Shown one piece after another: positions 50,324-55,591 of a DNA stretch of 64,000 nucleotides (position 1 is the first letter of the stretch; each line of letters starts with the position of its first letter). The stretch is from positions 51,022,433 to 51,086,432 of the forward strand of contig NC_134898.1 of assembly GCF_041734735.1 (NCBI RefSeq), given 5' to 3'. Below the pieces are notes generated by a model. It was not told where the DNA came from, made no database searches, and was given only the letters and a program-made list of their open reading frames with translations. The position numbers and the translations under genes are program-made. Source of the stretch: Babylonia areolata (taxonomy: Eukaryota > Mollusca > Gastropoda > Neogastropoda > Buccinidae).

Positions 50324-53300
50324 CCTTTCTCTCTCAAATAAACAATTTATCATTTGAATATGAATCACAGCTGCCTCATATTCTCTCTAACAACAACAAT
50401 AAGAATAGCAACAACAACTATAATAATACTGATGATTTTTTTTTCTTTAATTTTACAAATCTATATTCCACTGAATCTTAAAGACAAATCAAAATGCGTA
50501 CACATCAGTTATTCATATGCATGCATATGCTCAAATTCAAAAAGAAAAAAACAACAGATAAAACTTACAAGTAAACAGAAAGCTGGAGAAACTGTTGACC
50601 GGGAATAGGGAGGGGGAAGGTGGGGATGCTACCTTGGAAAGAGGTAGTTTGATAGGCCAGACTTGTGCAGAGATTTGATGAAGCAAACAAGGGAGCTCAT
50701 TCCAAGACTAAGAGCATGAGAATTTACAGAGTTCATGCCAGACAGGTTGAAAACAGAGTACCTGTGTGAGTGAAAACCAAAGTCTTCTGGCAGTTAATTT
50801 TCTGTAGGAAGTTGTGAAGGTTAAAGTGGTGACAGGGAATGAATGGGGCCTGCTGTCTTTGCTGATCCCTTGACACAGAAAATCAGTCTGTTGTTCCTGT
50901 GGCTTTAGAAAGGCTGTGGGACCTTTAACCCTTTAAGGAACTGCAAACTGACAATGCTCACTGCTCTGAAAAACGAGGTGACATCGCTCACGTGATGAAG
51001 AGACCAGTTTAGAGCCACTATAGTACTGACTTGTTGCCATGTTATGTCCAGTTAACCCATTCTACCCCCAAGCTACGTGCCTACTGCAACCCCCCTGGAC
51101 CAGCACTACATGAGACCACGGCAGTAAAAAGTCGGGTTGTTCACTGGGATGGAGAAAACCCCTGGAGAACTGCTGATTTAAGCAGTCAAACAAAGCTTCA
51201 TTTTCATGCTTCCAGAATCTGTAAATGGCTCAGTTTAGAATGCCAGCTGTAACAAGCAAGAATAAATGAAATCAGTAAAGTGTATTGGTACGAGAATACT
51301 CGTACCAGGTCCTCAGGGAAAGTAATCATGGTACAAGTTAACTTGTACCTGGAGTAGAATGAGTTAAGCACAGTGAGCAATGGATTGACCACCACCTTTT
51401 TTTCACACAAAGCCAAAACGCTAGGCATGTTACCAGCACTTGGCCTGTCCACAGACTGAGTGGAGGTGGAGGAAGTGTGTGCTTGTAAGTGGGTTCAGTG
51501 TTGTGAACTCTGGGCAGGGTCTTGGGGTACCTTCATTCTACACTTCATTGCAAATTCGAGTCAGAGTGAGCAAGCCATTTGGCTACTGCCTGCACCAAGT
51601 CCAAAATGGCATAGCACATCAATCTGAAATAAACAAATACAACCTTTTTTATAACATGTTTTCAGTGAATAGATCTGTAAGAAAATTGAGTCATGACAAG
51701 TGCCCAGGGAACAGTTTGGTGATGAACTGCATGAAGACCATCAAACAGCTGGACCCACTACTTGTTCTGCAGGTTGGCAAGAAAGGGGAAGGGGATGTCA
51801 GACCCAAAGTAAACTGAGATATAAAGCTGGCCTTCAATCACTGGTCTATCAAACAAATTTAACCAGTAACAAATGTGAGGAAAATATATGAATACTACGT
51901 ACTGTAGTGTTTGACCTGGTGTTAACTCCCTTTGCGGTAACGCCTGCATAAGACATCTTGGGACTTTCCTGTGCGGACCGCCACCCTTCGTTGCCTTTCC
52001 CTTGGTAAGAAGAAGCAGACGTTTCCCCATCTCTGTCTCCAGCACTTCCTCGCGCTCCATCCTCTTTTCTAGCTGCATCATTTTTCCTATCTTTCCCTGC
52101 CTTCTGCTGGTCTGGTTTGTCCGTTTCTTCGGGGCCAGATTTCTTCTCATCATGCGTTTTCGCTTTATCTGGTTTATCCGTTTCTTCGGGGCCAGATTTC
52201 TTCTCGTCATGCGTTTTCACTTTGTCTGGTTTGTCCGTTTCTTTGGGGCCAGATTTCTTCTCGTCATGCGTTTTCGCTTCGTCTGGTTTGTCCGTTTCTT
52301 TGGGGCCAGATTTCTTCTCGTCATGCGTTTTCCCTTTGTCTGGTTTGTCCGTTTCTTTGGGGCCAGATTTCTTCTCGTCATGCATTTTCCCTTTGTCTGA
52401 TTTGTCCGTTTCTTTGGGGCCAGATTTCTTCTTGTCATGTTTTTTCGCTTTGTCTGGTTTGTCCGTTTCTTTGGGGCCAGATTTCTTCTCGTCATGCATT
52501 TTCCCTTTGTCTGGTTTGTCCGTTTCTTTGGGGCCAGATTTCTTCTTGTCATGTTTTTTCGCTTTGTCTGGTTTGTCCGTTTCTTTGGGGCCAGATTTCT
52601 TCTTGTCATGTTTTTTCCCATCTTTCTTCTTTCCTTTTATCCCTGCACCGTCCTTAGTTTCTGATCCAGTTGCCTTGTCCGACTCTTTTTCAGGATGATC
52701 ATCCTCTGACGATGTCTTGATCTTGCTGGACTTGTCCACATTCATTGGTTGTGCTGCATCTTCACCTCTGCAGGCTTTAGTACCAGCAGCAGATGATGTG
52801 CCTCCATACTTGCTTCCTGGTTGCAGGTCTTCAGAGTCCTTGTCTGGCCTGAGTGAGGAGGATGAAGTGTTGCCTCTACTGGTTTCATTGACAGTCATAC
52901 GCTGCGCTTGTTTTTCCTCACACATGTTGCTGGATGCTGGATCCACATCGATGAATGACTTATCAGCAAACTCAGCAAAGAAGGTTTTCTTTGAACCTGC
53001 GCAAGAAATTTCACAATATGAAATTTCATCATGCTGTTCTTGTTTTTGCCCATTATATACATATATAGACAGAGAGAGAAAGAGAGAGACAGGGACAGAC
53101 ACAGAGATACAGAGAATGAGAGAGACACACACACACACAAACACAGAGAGAGAGACACCAAGAGAGAGAGATAACAGCCAATGAAAATCAGTATATGTCA
53201 AAATTTCTGTCTTTCATATTCTTATTATATTCCCTTTGAAGAAAGAACGTACAAACTGCAAATTTCAAGTAACACCAAATTTGTGGTGTGAGTCATGCAT

Positions 53301-55545
53301 GCTCACACAAGGCTGCAAAGAAGATGTCAAGGAAAGACTTCTCACCTGTTTCTAAGTGTCCTGATCAAATCTGGCAGACAAGATACACTTTGCAGTTTGA
53401 CACTGACCTCAGCTAATGGGAATTAACGTCAACCTATTCAAAGTTACATCTTTAACCTGTTTGGGTTTTTTTCATTTGAGACAGTCCACAAGCAGCAATG
53501 AAACAAAACTGCTGCACTTTCTTCAGTGAGAACACAAAACACAGTCACTGTTTGTCACAAGGTTTCAAAATCTTAATAATTCATAATTCATGTTTTTGCA
53601 CTGATACTTGACGTTTATGCTCAGAAATCTTCAGAAACTGTCCTTGACAGCCACGTCTCTTTCGATGATCAGTTGATGTGAGTGGAAGGAAACCTACCGG
53701 GGACTGTTTCACCATGGGGGGGGTCATCAGAGGTCTCTTCACCCATGGTCCCTGACTGCGCTGGGTCAGTTTCATCGTCATCTTCATCGCCACCTTCCTC
53801 AGGGTGTCCTGGGGCTGCTGAATGAAGGAACAGTTTCAGTTTCAGTTTCTCAAGGAGGCATCACTGTGTTCGGAAAAATCCATATACGCTACACCACTTC
53901 TGCTGGGCTGGTACCTGACAGCAGCATAACCCAACGCACTCTGTCAGGATATAAACACACGCATGTATGTTTGTGTACCACTCTGTGTCAGGATATAAAC
54001 ACACGCATGTATGTCTGTGTACCACTCTGTGTCAGGATATAAACACACGCATGTATGTCTGTGTACCACTCTGTGTCAGGATATAAACACACGCATGTAT
54101 GTCTGTGTACCACTCTGTGTCAGGATATAAACACACGCATGTATGTTTGTGTACCACTCTGTGTCAGGATATAAACACATGCATGTATGTTTGTGTACCA
54201 CTCTGTGTCAGGATATAAACACACGTACATGCATGTATGTCTGTGTACCAATCAGAGTGGATTTCTTTTTACATAATTTTCCCAGAGGACAACACATTTG
54301 TTGCCACTGGTTCTTTTTTAGTGCGCCAAGTGAGTGCTGCACACGGGACCTCTTGGTTTATCATCTCATCCAAATGACCAGACACTCAGTTTGATTTTCC
54401 AGTCAAACTTGGGAGAAAGGGCTCCCGCGAGCATGGGTATTGGAACCCAGACCTTCAGGGACACTGTTGAGGTGGATAAGTGTCTCAACCATTCTGCCAC
54501 CTTGCTCTTTGAAGTGATTCAAGTGAACAGTTAGAGCACAGGACTTAGAACTAGTGAATTCAGGAAAATGTTACTACTACTATAGGATCCAACAGCAACT
54601 GAAACTCTACAAGGCTTTCAAAGGTAGTGGTGGAGCAGCGGCCTGGTGGTAATGCATCTGACTGGGTCCATGTGTCCACAGGTTCGAGTCCTGTAAGGGA
54701 TTTTTACTCCCTCCCCCTACTAGACCTTGAGTGGCAGTCTGGGTGTTAGTCTTTTGGATCAAATAACAAACTAAGGTCCTGTATGCAGCATGCATATAGC
54801 ACACTTAAAAGAATCTACAACAACAGACGGGTTGTCCCTAGCAACATCCTGTAGAAAATTCCACTTAGTCAAACAAATATACATACCTTAATGCAGACAG
54901 AACAAACAAAAAAACAATATATATATGTATGTATGTATGCATGTATGTATGTATGTATGTGGCCCTGTACTGCGGTAACACATTCTCCCCAGGGACAGCA
55001 GCCTGAATTTCACACAGAGAAATCTGTCATGACAAAAAGTAATACAATGCAGCACCTAAAAAGGTTATTAAAACAGAAAATTAACAAAAACCACCTGCAG
55101 ATAAACAAATGAACATGGAGGTTGCAGCCCACAAGGGAGAAGAAATATAAGCGTGCATCGTTATAATTATCAATAAGAACACTGACAGAAGCTGGGGTGA
55201 GCTTCAATACACTCCTGATTATATGGGACATGTACCGATTTCTTTCAGGAGCATGTAATGACTTCTGTAACTATCTGCATTTCCACTGTTCTGCCATCTT
55301 AAGAGATGTTCAAAGTTTGTAGAACACTGGAGAAGCTGGACAGAACATCAAACATCTGATCACAAAAAAAGAATGATGTCATGTTATCACCTTATTAAAA
55401 GACAGTCTCCATCAAAAAAAGAATGATGTCATGTTATCACCTTATTAAAAGACAGTCTCCATTACTTTTTGTTTAAATCTTGCTTCTGCACTGGCTCAAA
55501 TGTAACTGAAGGACTGGTCAATTTAGTTTTTACTTTCAGGAGTTA

Positions 55546-55591
<46 letters not shown>

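Noticed and set aside
51758-52698. Plus-strand frames over exon 3 ([15 protein letters not shown] repeats)
   Set aside because: Antisense of the lysine-rich coding minisatellite; no independent support.
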